Positions 18,730-27,490 of a DNA stretch of 64,000 bases are shown here, one piece after another. The first letter of the stretch is position 1. Each line of letters opens with the position of its first letter. The position numbers were made by a program, and so were the translations under genes. The notes beneath the pieces are model-generated. The model did not search any database. It saw only the letters and a program-made list of their open reading frames with translations, and was not told where the DNA came from. The DNA is from Gammaproteobacteria bacterium (GTDB taxonomy: Bacteria; Pseudomonadota; Gammaproteobacteria; SZUA-140): NCBI GenBank assembly GCA_015491865.1, contig WFVD01000015.1, forward strand, positions 248,001-312,000. Reading direction: 5' to 3'.

Positions 18730-20808
18730 TTATTCAAACTTAAAACTAATTTCACCATATACGCTTCTACCTGCCAACGGGTAATCAGCAGGGATGGTTG
18801 CCCCTTGCGAATGTCCGGGTGTATAGGTTGATGGCGCCCTGGCATCCTCATTAAAGAGGTTTCTAACAGAGAAGGTAAAATCCATATTGGGCAGTAGCTG
18901 GCGGCGCTTTATGGTTGCATCAACAATTGTATAATCATCTATTTCGCTTCTGGGATCACCTGCAGCACGTTTGCGATCTGCGATCCATTTCAGCTGCGTA
19001 CCCAGAAACCACTGCGGCTGAAGCCCCCAATGAGCACTTGCATAAAATTGCTGCCGGGGTGCATTGGGCACATCTGCACCTGTCACACTATCTTCTGCAT
19101 TTTGAAAGGCGAAGAAGCTTCGTAGTTGTAGCCTGGAGCTAACATGCCAGTTGCCCTCAAGCTCAAAGCCACTTCCTCTCTGTTTACCTGTATTTGCCGC
19201 GGGTTCCCCAAATGTTCGGTCAATCAAGTCATCGATGCGGTAACTAAAGAGACTCAGCACCAGGTTCACCTCGCGGGCAGGGCGGTAGTCAATCACCGCT
19301 TCATATGTCTCAATCGTCTCTGCGGCCAGATCTGGGTTACCAAGGATTGCCGGGTTGTTTTTATAATAAAGCTCACTAAATGTGGGCGCCCGAAAGGCCT
19401 GGCCATAGAGTAGCTTTGTCGTTAGATTGGGCCGCCCCATCCAGACGACTGCAATACGCGGATTGGTTGTATCCCCAAAGTCAGAATAGTTATCATAGCG
19501 AACACCCGCTGTCACTGCCCAGTCCTGATTAATGGTCCACTCATCCTGAAGCAGGATATGGTTGACCGTTCTGGATTGCCGAGTCATATATGCAAATGGT
19601 GACCCCGTAACATCAACGGTTATACCAGCGGGAAGACCTGTCCCAAAGTTCTTCACTTCACGTGGGTCAACTTCGACCCACTCAGAACCGACCCCGAGCA
19701 GTATACTGTGGCTCGAAATCCCTGAATAATTAGAGCGAACAGAGAGACTGCCCTTTCGCTGGGTCGCCCCTGGACGCCCGAACCTGTCCACAGTAACAGA
19801 ACCAATGGGGGGGTATAAAACAAAATATGAATCCAGCTCACTCAGCTCGTAACTCAGGCGGGAACTAATATCCAGCGCCGGCAGGACATCTCGGTTTTCA
19901 TGCTGCATATCCAATAAATATAGTTCAGACTCGTCATAACCCTCTGGGTCTATAATCTGTGTAGCCCCCTGCCCAACCCCTGCTCTCTTCAGATCCCAGT
20001 TCCATAGTCTAAATGTCCACTCTTCATTATTTAACGTCACCTCTGTATTAGTGTAGTCATAATAAGTCTCAAGCGGACCACTGCCTATGATGGGCGGTAA
20101 TGATAACGGAGGTGGAACAAAGTCTTCATTTCGATACTCGACAACGCGGCTGCTATCACCGTCGCTACTGCTCGTCTCAAGGCTAAATGCAAAATCCCAC
20201 CCTGCCAGATCTGTTGCGTGACGCAACCAGACATCCTGTGTATTAAACGATCCCTGGCGCCAGCCAAAGTTTGTGCCGTCATTTTCTATCAGGTTTTTGG
20301 TAATGATATTGATGACTCCGCCAAAAGCGTCCGCACCATATAGTGCAGACCCCGGACTGCGCATCACCTCAATCCGAGCAATATTTGTAACTGGCATACG
20401 AAAACCTGCCGGCGTTGATCCTGTTGCAACGCTCGTCACATCATGGCCATTCACAAGCATTAATATCTGGGAGTTGTCCGCGGTATGAATACCGCGAATT
20501 GAGAAGTGAGAGTCCAGCCTGCCAACAGGATCCGGGTATACATTAACGCCAGGGATCATCTCAAGCACTTGCTCAAAAGAGGTAATACCCATCGCCTCAA
20601 TTTCTGAGGCGGTAATAACATTTGCGACAGCTGGGGCTCGCGAAAGCTTTTGAGGCTTGCCTGTGACGATCTCAACCTCTATATTCAATAGATCATCCAT
20701 AGAAAGCTCAAAGAGATCCTCCGCCACCGTATCACCCTGCACTAACGAAGGCATGACATAAAAGGCAAGCAAGCAGCCGATCACAATTGAGTTGTTAACG
20801 CTGTTCAT
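18730..20808 (-). CDS. TonB-dependent outer-membrane receptor
   Basis: A 692-residue outer-membrane active transporter. A signal peptide (~1-25, cleaved near VQG-DT) is followed by an N-terminal motif (ELSMDDLLNIEVEIVTGKPQ) typical of one family branch often found with YfiR/GGDEF proteins. The plug domain spans ~55-165 (ANVITASEIEAMG, RIEVMRSPGSALYGADAFGG) and the 22-strand barrel fills the rest, including the conserved QAFRAPTFSELYY and a C-terminal strand ending ISFKFE. The last residue is Glu, not the usual aromatic, but Phe is penultimate. No Fur box, B12 or other riboswitch is visible upstream, so the ligand is open. It is convergent with the globin chemoreceptor. Confidence 0.9.
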   Translation of the reverse strand: MNSVNNSIVIGCLLAFYVMPSLVQGDTVAEDLFELSMDDLLNIEVEIVTGKPQKLSRAPAVANVITASEIEAMGITSFEQVLEMIPGVNVYPDPVGRLDSHFSIRGIHTADNSQILMLVNGHDVTSVATGSTPAGFRMPVTNIARIEVMRSPGSALYGADAFGGVINIITKNLIENDGTNFGWRQGSFNTQDVWLRHATDLAGWDFAFSLETSSSDGDSSRVVEYRNEDFVPPPLSLPPIIGSGPLETYYDYTNTEVTLNNEEWTFRLWNWDLKRAGVGQGATQIIDPEGYDESELYLLDMQHENRDVLPALDISSRLSYELSELDSYFVLYPPIGSVTVDRFGRPGATQRKGSLSVRSNYSGISSHSILLGVGSEWVEVDPREVKNFGTGLPAGITVDVTGSPFAYMTRQSRTVNHILLQDEWTINQDWAVTAGVRYDNYSDFGDTTNPRIAVVWMGRPNLTTKLLYGQAFRAPTFSELYYKNNPAILGNPDLAAETIETYEAVIDYRPAREVNLVLSLFSYRIDDLIDRTFGEPAANTGKQRGSGFELEGNWHVSSRLQLRSFFAFQNAEDSVTGADVPNAPRQQFYASAHWGLQPQWFLGTQLKWIADRKRAAGDPRSEIDDYTIVDATIKRRQLLPNMDFTFSVRNLFNEDARAPSTYTPGHSQGATIPADYPLAGRSVYGEISFKFE

Positions 20809-21116
20809 CTTTTCGTCGCGGTTCCTCTAGCTGCATTCATGTCAGACAAGCAACCAGCGGCGACCATATTCTTACTGATTCTAGTCTTCCTAACTAAGCC
20901 TACATCCCTCTGCACCCAACTTCCCAGGCCATACAGAATATTATTAATACTCCTACAAATTTATGATTAATTCAACAAGGTTCCTACATGGTTATAACAA
21001 TATCTATGACCTTACAAACAGAGTCAGCTATGTACATCACTTAAGGACATAACCCCGGGAGCATTAGAAGTGCTGCTTAGTAGTACCCTGAAAAATCATG
21101 GAATGGTTACAACTAT
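20809..21116. other. 308-nt gap upstream of the TonB receptor
   Basis: No gene, riboswitch or clear regulatory palindrome is visible. The stretch is AT-rich around 20935-21020 and could contain the receptor promoter. The citrate-synthase-like genes upstream read in the same direction, so read-through is also possible. Confidence 0.4.
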
Positions 21117-21956
21117 TCACCCTCGAACCTCATCTTCCTGCTCGGGTAGCAACCTGTGCGGCTTCCCCTGGTAAAGCACATCATCACAACGAAGCGGTAA
21201 AAAGGTACCTGCCGGTCTGTTTCGCATATCCACATAACAGGCTGTAACACCACTCGCGACCAGCGTTGAGCAGATAAGGTAAACTTCATCGGGTGAAAAA
21301 CCCTGATCAGAGAGGAAGGCTGACATATAACCATTAATGTTCATCCCTTCATTAAAGCGCTCATCAAGTACGCTTTCGATCTCATAAGCCAGTTTCAGAT
21401 GCGCGCCGACCTGGAACCCAAGGTTTTTTGCGACCCGTTCCATTGCAGGAACCCGCTCATCACCTTTAGCTATCGGCCTCCCGTATCCCATAATAAAAGG
21501 CTTCCCGCCATGTTTGGCGCATTCGTTGGTTACGATGTCTGTTACCGAAACTCCGTTATTAAAAGCCAGCATTGCAGCCTGAATAAAAGAGAGCCCCGCC
21601 TTTAACGGCTTGATACCATATGAACGTGAGTCTGTTGCCAGAACCCCCGCAACCGTTGACGCAACAGATGAGGCTCTCATCGTGCCACCGAGTGCGCCGA
21701 TATGGTTACACCAGATACGTGAATCGGGCCAGCTCAAGCAGATATGCGCCGCTTCAATGCACTCTGCGAGCCGTCGCTCCGGTAACCGGCCAGTTGCATT
21801 CAGAACCACTACCTGCATATAAGTGACCTTTCCGACCAGTTCATCCATCATTTCATAGCCGTGACAATAAACCCCGTCACCGATCAACCAGCCCCCTTTT
21901 TTGCTGATGATCTTATTGCGCTGCCGGTCCCAGAGAGTGGTATCTTGTTTAGTCAT
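21117..21956 (-). CDS. Citrate-synthase-fold protein B, catalytic residues apparently lost
   Basis: A 279-residue protein resembling the citrate synthase/citryl-CoA lyase superfamily, especially in its C-terminal half. The block where citrate synthases carry PGFGHxxxxxGDPR reads MGYGRPIAKGDERV here, so the histidine that binds oxaloacetate is replaced by Arg. The later block reads GMNINGYMSAFLSDQGF where active enzymes have an Asp at NVD. It is shorter than citrate synthase (~370-430 residues). The start overlaps the end of the next gene upstream by 8 nt, so the two are probably translated together and may form a heteromer. Activity, if any, cannot be assigned. Confidence 0.65.
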   Translation of the reverse strand: MTKQDTTLWDRQRNKIISKKGGWLIGDGVYCHGYEMMDELVGKVTYMQVVVLNATGRLPERRLAECIEAAHICLSWPDSRIWCNHIGALGGTMRASSVASTVAGVLATDSRSYGIKPLKAGLSFIQAAMLAFNNGVSVTDIVTNECAKHGGKPFIMGYGRPIAKGDERVPAMERVAKNLGFQVGAHLKLAYEIESVLDERFNEGMNINGYMSAFLSDQGFSPDEVYLICSTLVASGVTACYVDMRNRPAGTFLPLRCDDVLYQGKPHRLLPEQEDEVRG

Positions 21957-22794
21957 AGTCGATGGTATACGCCTTGTCGCTGATAAATGGCATCGCGGTT
22001 ATTGGTTTATTGGCCTGCTCCATACCATGTGCCAGCAGGCCGGGGGCCGAGAGCAGCTGAAAGAGCCCCGCACCAGAACGGGGATGAAAACCAAGATCGG
22101 CAAAGACAGCGGCTGCGACGCCGACATTAAGCCACCCCATGTTGTGTTTCTCTAATGCGGATGAGAACTGGGCACCCCACTTCATGATATCACCACACCC
22201 GGGGAGCTCAAGAAGGAGAGTGACAAGTTTAGATGACATCAGGTCAACACCGCCAAAACAGCTACCAAAACCAGGTACGATGTGCCAGTCACCCTCTTCA
22301 GGCTGCCCCTCTCCCTGCGCCTTCAGCAGCTGCTCAACAAGCCGGACAGGATCTTCTCTGCGGTGCCTTCTCATAAAACGCATCGCGCCTTCAACCTCAC
22401 CTGCGCCTAGATGTTCTCCCCCCATGATCGCCAAGCTAATCGGCAAAATATGCTGAGGATCCGTCTTGCCTATACCCGCATTCATCGCAGCACGTGTAGC
22501 AGGATGGCGTGGACCAGGGTTAATTAGCCCAATCATCAACTTCTCTAACAGCTGGCGTTCATCCGTCGATGGCATATCACCCCTGAATAGCAGGTAAAAA
22601 GTGTCGATATAACTCGCCCCTCGCATCAAATCTATGAGGTCATAACCGTGGCAGCGGCTACTATCTGCAATATAAGGATTATCGCTGGATGCCAGCTCCT
22701 CCCAGATGCGCGTTGATGCCTTATCTGCAAAGGGTTCAGTCCGTGCGGTAACTTTCTGGTGGCGTTGTTGTTTCTCCATATCATTTCCACTCAC
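21949..22794 (-). CDS. Citrate-synthase-fold protein A, catalytic residues apparently lost
   Basis: A 281-residue partner of the downstream protein with the same superfamily resemblance. ISLAIMGGEHLGAGEVEGAM corresponds to the first histidine region and retains a His. PGFGSCFGGVD aligns with the second region but lacks its His. The end pattern LLSAPGLLAHGMEQANKP matches the typical RTPGWxAHxxEQ signature, while the preceding catalytic Asp region reads HNMGWLNVG. A Ser/Lys/Arg-rich N-terminus gives no targeting signal. It is the first gene of a two-gene unit; an 884-nt gap lies upstream. It may be a non-catalytic ligand-binding protein or a divergent lyase. Confidence 0.65.
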   Translation of the reverse strand: MSGNDMEKQQRHQKVTARTEPFADKASTRIWEELASSDNPYIADSSRCHGYDLIDLMRGASYIDTFYLLFRGDMPSTDERQLLEKLMIGLINPGPRHPATRAAMNAGIGKTDPQHILPISLAIMGGEHLGAGEVEGAMRFMRRHRREDPVRLVEQLLKAQGEGQPEEGDWHIVPGFGSCFGGVDLMSSKLVTLLLELPGCGDIMKWGAQFSSALEKHNMGWLNVGVAAAVFADLGFHPRSGAGLFQLLSAPGLLAHGMEQANKPITAMPFISDKAYTIDYD

Positions 22795-23678
22795 ATCTTT
22801 AATTGATCAACTATCATCATCCTTACCCCCATAGGGGAAACATCATCTTCTCAATATAAACATCCTGCAAACAAAGGCTACCTGTTTGATAGAGCGACTC
22901 ATCACTTACTCCCAGCATGCAATCAGACATTTATTTTCGATCTTTTTACACCAACCGCGATGCCTGTTCTGTTAACGTACGCATGTATCACTGAGGTTTA
23001 ACCACACTTAGCGTAACACTCTCACCACCCCCACTGCGACCGCGAAATTCAACACCAACGAAGTGACACAAGAATGAACAGTTCTCTACTTCATTCACAG
23101 CCGTATCGGCATACAATATAAGCGGTAATTATCATGATATTGCTGTCTGCTCTATCACACCCTTTTCTATCAAATACTATAACAACCGGGATATTATTCA
23201 ATGCTATGCATGAAGCTGGAACACTATCTGAGCAAAGGTTAAATAGATAACAGATAAACCTTTTACCCCCCGCTAAGCTGACTGGTTACTCGGTAAAAAG
23301 CATACTGGCTACTGTCTGGAGACTAAAGCCTGTTACTATCTGCTTTAAATTGTGTGTTAGCAGATCATGATGGTAATAGGCACTGTCGATTTACCACTTT
23401 CTAGCCAACATGTAGTATGTATGGCAATACAGAAAAAGATACGTATAACCGATAACCACCATATACTTATGGAATAAAGGCATAATACGCTAACACTGTG
23501 TGGGTTTCTGTTAGCTACTGATAAGCTATAAGCACTAACAACATATTAATATAGAGACGCATCTCGTGAAGTTTATTGATTACTGCCTTTACTACTCTCT
23601 TTCACCATCAGCACCCTCTCTCTCCGGCCTTTCTCTGCGAGCGGGATCTGCTCGTTCACGCCAAAGTTAGGTCATGTT
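22795..23678. other. 884-nt gene-free, AT-rich region
   Basis: No open frame with coding character is visible on either strand in this long gap between divergent genes. No tRNA, IS end or tandem repeat was seen. It may contain promoters for both flanks and possibly a small RNA or the remains of a decayed gene. Confidence 0.5.
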
Positions 23679-24230
23679 ATGAAACAACTGTTTTCCTGCT
23701 TGTTTTTTCTTATAGGCATCGTGCTGCTAACGCCTGCCAGCCACGCAGGTGATTTTGATGTTCGTGAATATAGCCTGAAAGCTGTTTTTCTAGAGCGTTT
23801 CACTCGTTTTATTGACTGGCCAGACAGAAGCCCTTCTGAAAACAGACTTAATCCTTTTATCATTAGCGTAATTGGAAACCGGAAATTTTCAGCCCTACTT
23901 AGAGAGATCTATCAGACTCAGAAAATTCAGGGGAAAAAAGTCATCATTCAGGATATCGATAACGGCGAAGGCGTAAAAAACGCTCATATACTTTTCATCT
24001 CTCACATGCCTGAAGAAGCGCTTGATAAAGTCCTGGCACAGGTGAAAAACACCCCGGTGCTTACTATTTCAGATTCTGATGGGTTTGCTGAGCAGGGGGT
24101 CATGATCAACTTCTTTATGTCAAAGAAACAGAAGATCCGATTCGAAATTAATGAACTCGCAATAAAAGAGTCTGATCTATATATCAGCTATAAACTACTC
24201 TCCGTTGCAAAAATAGTCGGGAGGGAATAG
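23679..24230 (+). CDS. YfiR-family (DUF4154) periplasmic protein
   Basis: A 183-residue secreted protein of the YfiR/DUF4154 family. A signal peptide (1-23, cleaved at SHA-G) is followed by the family start DVREYSLKAVFLERFTRFIDWP, then an ISVIGNRKF strand, a KKVIIQDID strand and the end FEINELAIKESDLYISYKLL. In Pseudomonas, YfiR binds and inhibits the periplasmic domain of the diguanylate cyclase YfiN. The gene for a CHASE8-type cyclase follows after only 3 nt, so the same relationship is likely. The mature protein has no cysteine, whereas P. aeruginosa YfiR is controlled by disulfides, so any redox control must differ. Confidence 0.82.
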   Translation: MKQLFSCLFFLIGIVLLTPASHAGDFDVREYSLKAVFLERFTRFIDWPDRSPSENRLNPFIISVIGNRKFSALLREIYQTQKIQGKKVIIQDIDNGEGVKNAHILFISHMPEEALDKVLAQVKNTPVLTISDSDGFAEQGVMINFFMSKKQKIRFEINELAIKESDLYISYKLLSVAKIVGRE

Positions 24231-24233
24231 CAA

Positions 24234-26636
24234 ATGAAGATGCTACGCAACCTCTCAATTAGGAAAAAGCTCATCGCGATTATCCTTATCGCCACCAGCA
24301 CCGTTATGGCAATTGGCTTTAGCGTTATTATTTATAATGACATCAATGACTTCAAACTGGATGTCAGTAACAATAGTGTTATTAATGCACGACTTGTTGG
24401 CGATGAAAGCGTTAGCCCGTTAGCATTCTCCGATCCCGAGGGTGCCCGCGAAATCCTGCAACGATTTAATGCAATCCCCTCCGTTATCAACGCCAGAATC
24501 TATGACCATAACGATAATATTTTTGCCTCCTACGACAGGGATGAGCAACTACCCTTGCCACAAACCCCTCTCGTTAAAGCAGCACTTGTTGAGTACGAAG
24601 GAAAATGGCTCCATGTATACCAGCCAATCACCTATCGAGATGAGCTTTATGGTTACATCTATCTCCGTGTCTCCACGCAGGCGCTCGATAAAAAGATAAA
24701 CACCTACCTTTTAACAATTTTTTACATCATGCTGGGGTTAATTGCATTTTCATATTATCTTGCAAGCCGTTTGCAACACATCATCTCAGGCCCAATTATT
24801 AAGCTGACAGAAGCAACGCGTAAGATTGCACAGGATGACAACTACACCTTCCGCGCTGAAAAACAGAGTAATGACGAAATTGGCGTACTGTATGATGATT
24901 TCAACAATATGATTGACAAGATTTCGCAACGCAAGCAGGAGCGAGATAAAGCATTACGAGAACTATTCGAAGAGAAAGAGCGCGCTCAGGTGACACTTGA
25001 GTCGATCGGTGACGCTGTCATCACAACAGACATTCACGGCAAAATAGACTACATCAACGCTGTCGCTGAAAATCTGACAGGATGGAGTCACGAAGAAGCA
25101 GCGGGGCAGCAGGTCGAGCATATCTTCCGCATCATTAATGAGATTACACGAGAGAAATCTGTCAATCCGGTCGAGCGCTGTATTAATGAAGGACGCATTG
25201 TTGAGCTAGCCAATCACACCGTTCTCATCTGTAAAGATGGCAGTGAAATCGCCATCGAAGATTCAGCGGCACCGATCAGAAATCAGGCGGGTGAGTTAAT
25301 TGGAGTTGTGATGGTATTTCATGACGTCACAGAGTCACGCAAACTTTCTCAACAGTTAATCTACCAGGCGCGTCACGATGCACTGACAGGGCTTATTAAC
25401 AGGCGCGAATTTGAAGAGCGTCTTGAACATGCCATTGAGCAGGCCCGAGTCAATCACTATGACCATGCCCTGCTATATATGGATCTTGATCAGTTTAAAG
25501 TGGTCAATGATACCTGTGGGCATGCCGCGGGCGATGAGCTGCTGCGGCAGATTACATCGTTATTACAGTCCCAGATGCGCAAGCACGACACCCTTGCAAG
25601 ACTGGGAGGTGATGAGTTCGCCGTATTACTCGAATATTGCGGCTCAGATGAGGCAAACAACGTTGCTGAAAGCCTCTGCGAAGCTGTTGAGTCTTACCGC
25701 TTTACCTGGGAGGGAAACAGCTTCGTGGTTGGCGTAAGCATCGGCCTGGTACCGATCAACAAGAACAGCGGTAGCCTTGGCGTGGTCATGAGCATTGCAG
25801 ACAGCGCCTGCTACGCGGCTAAAGAAGCGGGAAGAAACCGCATCCATAGCTATGTGGAAGATGACACCACTGTCGCCCAGCGCCATGGTGAGATGCGCTG
25901 GGTTTCACGCATCACCCAGGGACTCGAAGAGAATAATTTCACCCTCTATCGGCAGGATATTCTGTCAATTGGAAAGCACACAACAAATGGAGACCACTAC
26001 GAAGTTTTAATCAGAATGAAGGATGGAGAGGGGGCGTTAGCGATGCCCAACTCCTTCTTACCGGCAGCCGAACGCTATAACTTGATGCCCAAACTGGATC
26101 GCTGGGTTATCAGAACTATCTTTGAGTGGCTCAGCAACGCCACAGATGAGCTGGAAACACTTGCAATGTGCTCTATCAACCTCTCAGGCCACTCAGTTGG
26201 TGACGATAAATTTTTACAGTACACCATTAACCTGTTTGAGAAATACCACATCCCACCTGGCAAAATCTGTTTTGAGATCACGGAAACGGCAACGATTGTC
26301 AATTTGACCAGTGCTACCCGCTTTATTCGCGCCCTCAAAAAGAAAGGATGTCGCTTCGCACTGGATGACTTTGGTTCCGGGATGTCTTCGTTCCTATACT
26401 TAAAAAATCTTCCCGTTGATTTCCTGAAAATTGATGGTGGATTTGTGAAAGATATTACACATGACCCGATGGATCTGGCTCTGGTCCGCTCGATCAATGA
26501 CATCGGCCATGTGGTTGGAATGAAAACAATTGCTGAATTCGTGGAGAGCGAGGATGTGCTCAGAAAATTAAAAGTACTTGGGGTCGATTACGCCCAAGGC
26601 TACCATTTTGGGCAGCCCATGGAGTTGATCCGTTAG
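24234..26636 (+). CDS. CHASE8-HAMP-PAS-GGDEF-EAL cyclic-di-GMP enzyme
   Basis: An 800-residue inner-membrane protein that probably makes and/or breaks cyclic-di-GMP. Transmembrane helices near 13-34 and 156-176 flank a periplasmic CHASE8-like sensor, as in YfiN. HAMP (~178-235), PAS (~250-370), GGDEF (~375-540) and EAL (~555-795) domains follow. GGDEF is intact at 458-462 with an RxxD inhibitory site (RKHD, 449-452) at the usual five-residue spacing. The EAL motif reads EVL, keeping the metal-binding Glu, and later EAL residues (DDFGSG, KIDGGFVKD, ETAT, AEFVES) are present, so both activities are possible. It lies 3 nt downstream of the YfiR-like gene. Periplasmic YfiR is the likely regulator. 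Confidence 0.87.
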   Translation: MKMLRNLSIRKKLIAIILIATSTVMAIGFSVIIYNDINDFKLDVSNNSVINARLVGDESVSPLAFSDPEGAREILQRFNAIPSVINARIYDHNDNIFASYDRDEQLPLPQTPLVKAALVEYEGKWLHVYQPITYRDELYGYIYLRVSTQALDKKINTYLLTIFYIMLGLIAFSYYLASRLQHIISGPIIKLTEATRKIAQDDNYTFRAEKQSNDEIGVLYDDFNNMIDKISQRKQERDKALRELFEEKERAQVTLESIGDAVITTDIHGKIDYINAVAENLTGWSHEEAAGQQVEHIFRIINEITREKSVNPVERCINEGRIVELANHTVLICKDGSEIAIEDSAAPIRNQAGELIGVVMVFHDVTESRKLSQQLIYQARHDALTGLINRREFEERLEHAIEQARVNHYDHALLYMDLDQFKVVNDTCGHAAGDELLRQITSLLQSQMRKHDTLARLGGDEFAVLLEYCGSDEANNVAESLCEAVESYRFTWEGNSFVVGVSIGLVPINKNSGSLGVVMSIADSACYAAKEAGRNRIHSYVEDDTTVAQRHGEMRWVSRITQGLEENNFTLYRQDILSIGKHTTNGDHYEVLIRMKDGEGALAMPNSFLPAAERYNLMPKLDRWVIRTIFEWLSNATDELETLAMCSINLSGHSVGDDKFLQYTINLFEKYHIPPGKICFEITETATIVNLTSATRFIRALKKKGCRFALDDFGSGMSSFLYLKNLPVDFLKIDGGFVKDITHDPMDLALVRSINDIGHVVGMKTIAEFVESEDVLRKLKVLGVDYAQGYHFGQPMELIR

Positions 26637-26678
26637 CAGACTCAAATATACGAAGGGGCCATGCTATAGCAGCTAAAG

Positions 26679-26948
26679 CTAATCACCAGCAAGGCTGGTC
26701 AGCCCCTGCTTTGTATCATCAAGCTCATCAACAACCGCCTGCCCTTTAGCTTTCGTTTCGTCAAGCTTATTCTGCGTATTATCAACACTCTTATTTACCT
26801 TATCCAGCCCCTCAGTAACTGAATCGAGCGCTTCGTTTAGTTTATCAAAAAAACCTGCATTCGCATTCCCCGCAGTGAAAGCCACTCCTCCCAGCATTAT
26901 AAGTGAAGCTAAGCCAATTTTTTTACTCAATATTTTTTGTCTATTCAC
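26679..26948 (-). CDS. Small exported helical protein, unknown
   Basis: I do not recognise this protein, about 89 residues long from the chosen GTG. The longer frame to 27005 has a basic, unlikely N-terminus. The GTG at 26948 follows AAAAGGT 8 nt upstream and gives a clean signal peptide cleaved near NANA-GFF. The mature ~55 residues are amphipathic with heptad-like Leu/Val spacing (FFDKLNEALDSVTEGLDKV) and no cysteine, suggesting a short periplasmic helical bundle. A 6-bp inverted repeat (ACCAGC/GCTGGT) overlies its last codons. It is convergent with the GGDEF-EAL gene across 42 nt. Confidence 0.6.
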   Translation of the reverse strand: MNRQKILSKKIGLASLIMLGGVAFTAGNANAGFFDKLNEALDSVTEGLDKVNKSVDNTQNKLDETKAKGQAVVDELDDTKQGLTSLAGD

Positions 26949-27095
26949 AATAACACACCTTTTAAGTAATAGTTTATGATGATGGGTGCGCCTCTTAGCA
27001 CACACAGAGAGTTAAGAACCGCCCCCTTTCCCAGTTATCTTCAAAAGTCCCAGTCAACACATAACAGAAACAACATAACATATTCACTATAGGAT

Positions 27096-27124
27096 TTGAC
27101 AGCCCCCACACAAAATACTATTAT
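27096..27124 (+). promoter_or_regulatory. Strong sigma-70 promoter of arsR
   Basis: A perfect -35 TTGACA (27096-27101) and a five-of-six -10 TATTAT (27119-27124) are separated by exactly 17 nt. Transcription should start at about 27131-27132, which is the first base of the only plausible start codon. Confidence 0.75.
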
Positions 27125-27145
27125 TCGAAAAATGTCGAATAATAG
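27118..27145. promoter_or_regulatory. Operator palindrome over the arsR start codon
   Basis: A perfect 11-bp inverted repeat (CTATTATTCGA / TCGAATAATAG) has a 6-nt centre, AAAATG, at 27129-27134. The centre contains the ATG start codon and the left arm contains the -10 element. This is the geometry expected for an autorepressor operator of an ArsR/SmtB protein. Confidence 0.7.
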
Positions 27146-27449
27146 CAAAGAAAGTCTACGCTTCCCGGCAGCATTTAAGGCGCTCAGCAACCCTCATCGG
27201 CTGGCACTTTTTTATCGATTGATGAATTGTTGCGAACCTGGGACTAAATGTAATGCGGCCTCAGCGGCTCGCTTTTGTGTCGGCGATCTTGGCGAAGGGC
27301 TCAATATCGCACCATCAACCCTCTCTCACCATTTAAAAGAGTTAAACCGTGCCGGGCTAGTTGAAATGGAGCGCAGAGGTAAAAATGTTGAATGCTGGGT
27401 TGAACCAGAAAAATTAAAGTCGTTAAGTTCCTTCTTTCAGAACGACTAA
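27132..27449 (+). CDS. arsR: ArsR/SmtB-family repressor, likely arsenite-responsive
   Basis: A 105-residue winged-helix transcriptional repressor. The DNA-recognition helix region reads LNIAPSTLSHHLKELNRAGLV (split by the wing after). Four cysteines at 33, 34, 40 and 49 (CCEPGTKC and FC) lie at the N-terminal side of the recognition helix and may form the As(III) site, though not in the classic CVC pattern. The gene precedes arsM by 41 nt and probably controls it. No Shine-Dalgarno precedes the ATG; the promoter predicts a leaderless mRNA. An in-frame TTG at 27096 is part of the -35 element and is rejected as start. Confidence 0.85.
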   Translation: MSNNSKESLRFPAAFKALSNPHRLALFYRLMNCCEPGTKCNAASAARFCVGDLGEGLNIAPSTLSHHLKELNRAGLVEMERRGKNVECWVEPEKLKSLSSFFQND

Positions 27450-27490
27450 GCGAGTAACCATCCGCTTCCAGATACTTAAAGGACCCAAAC

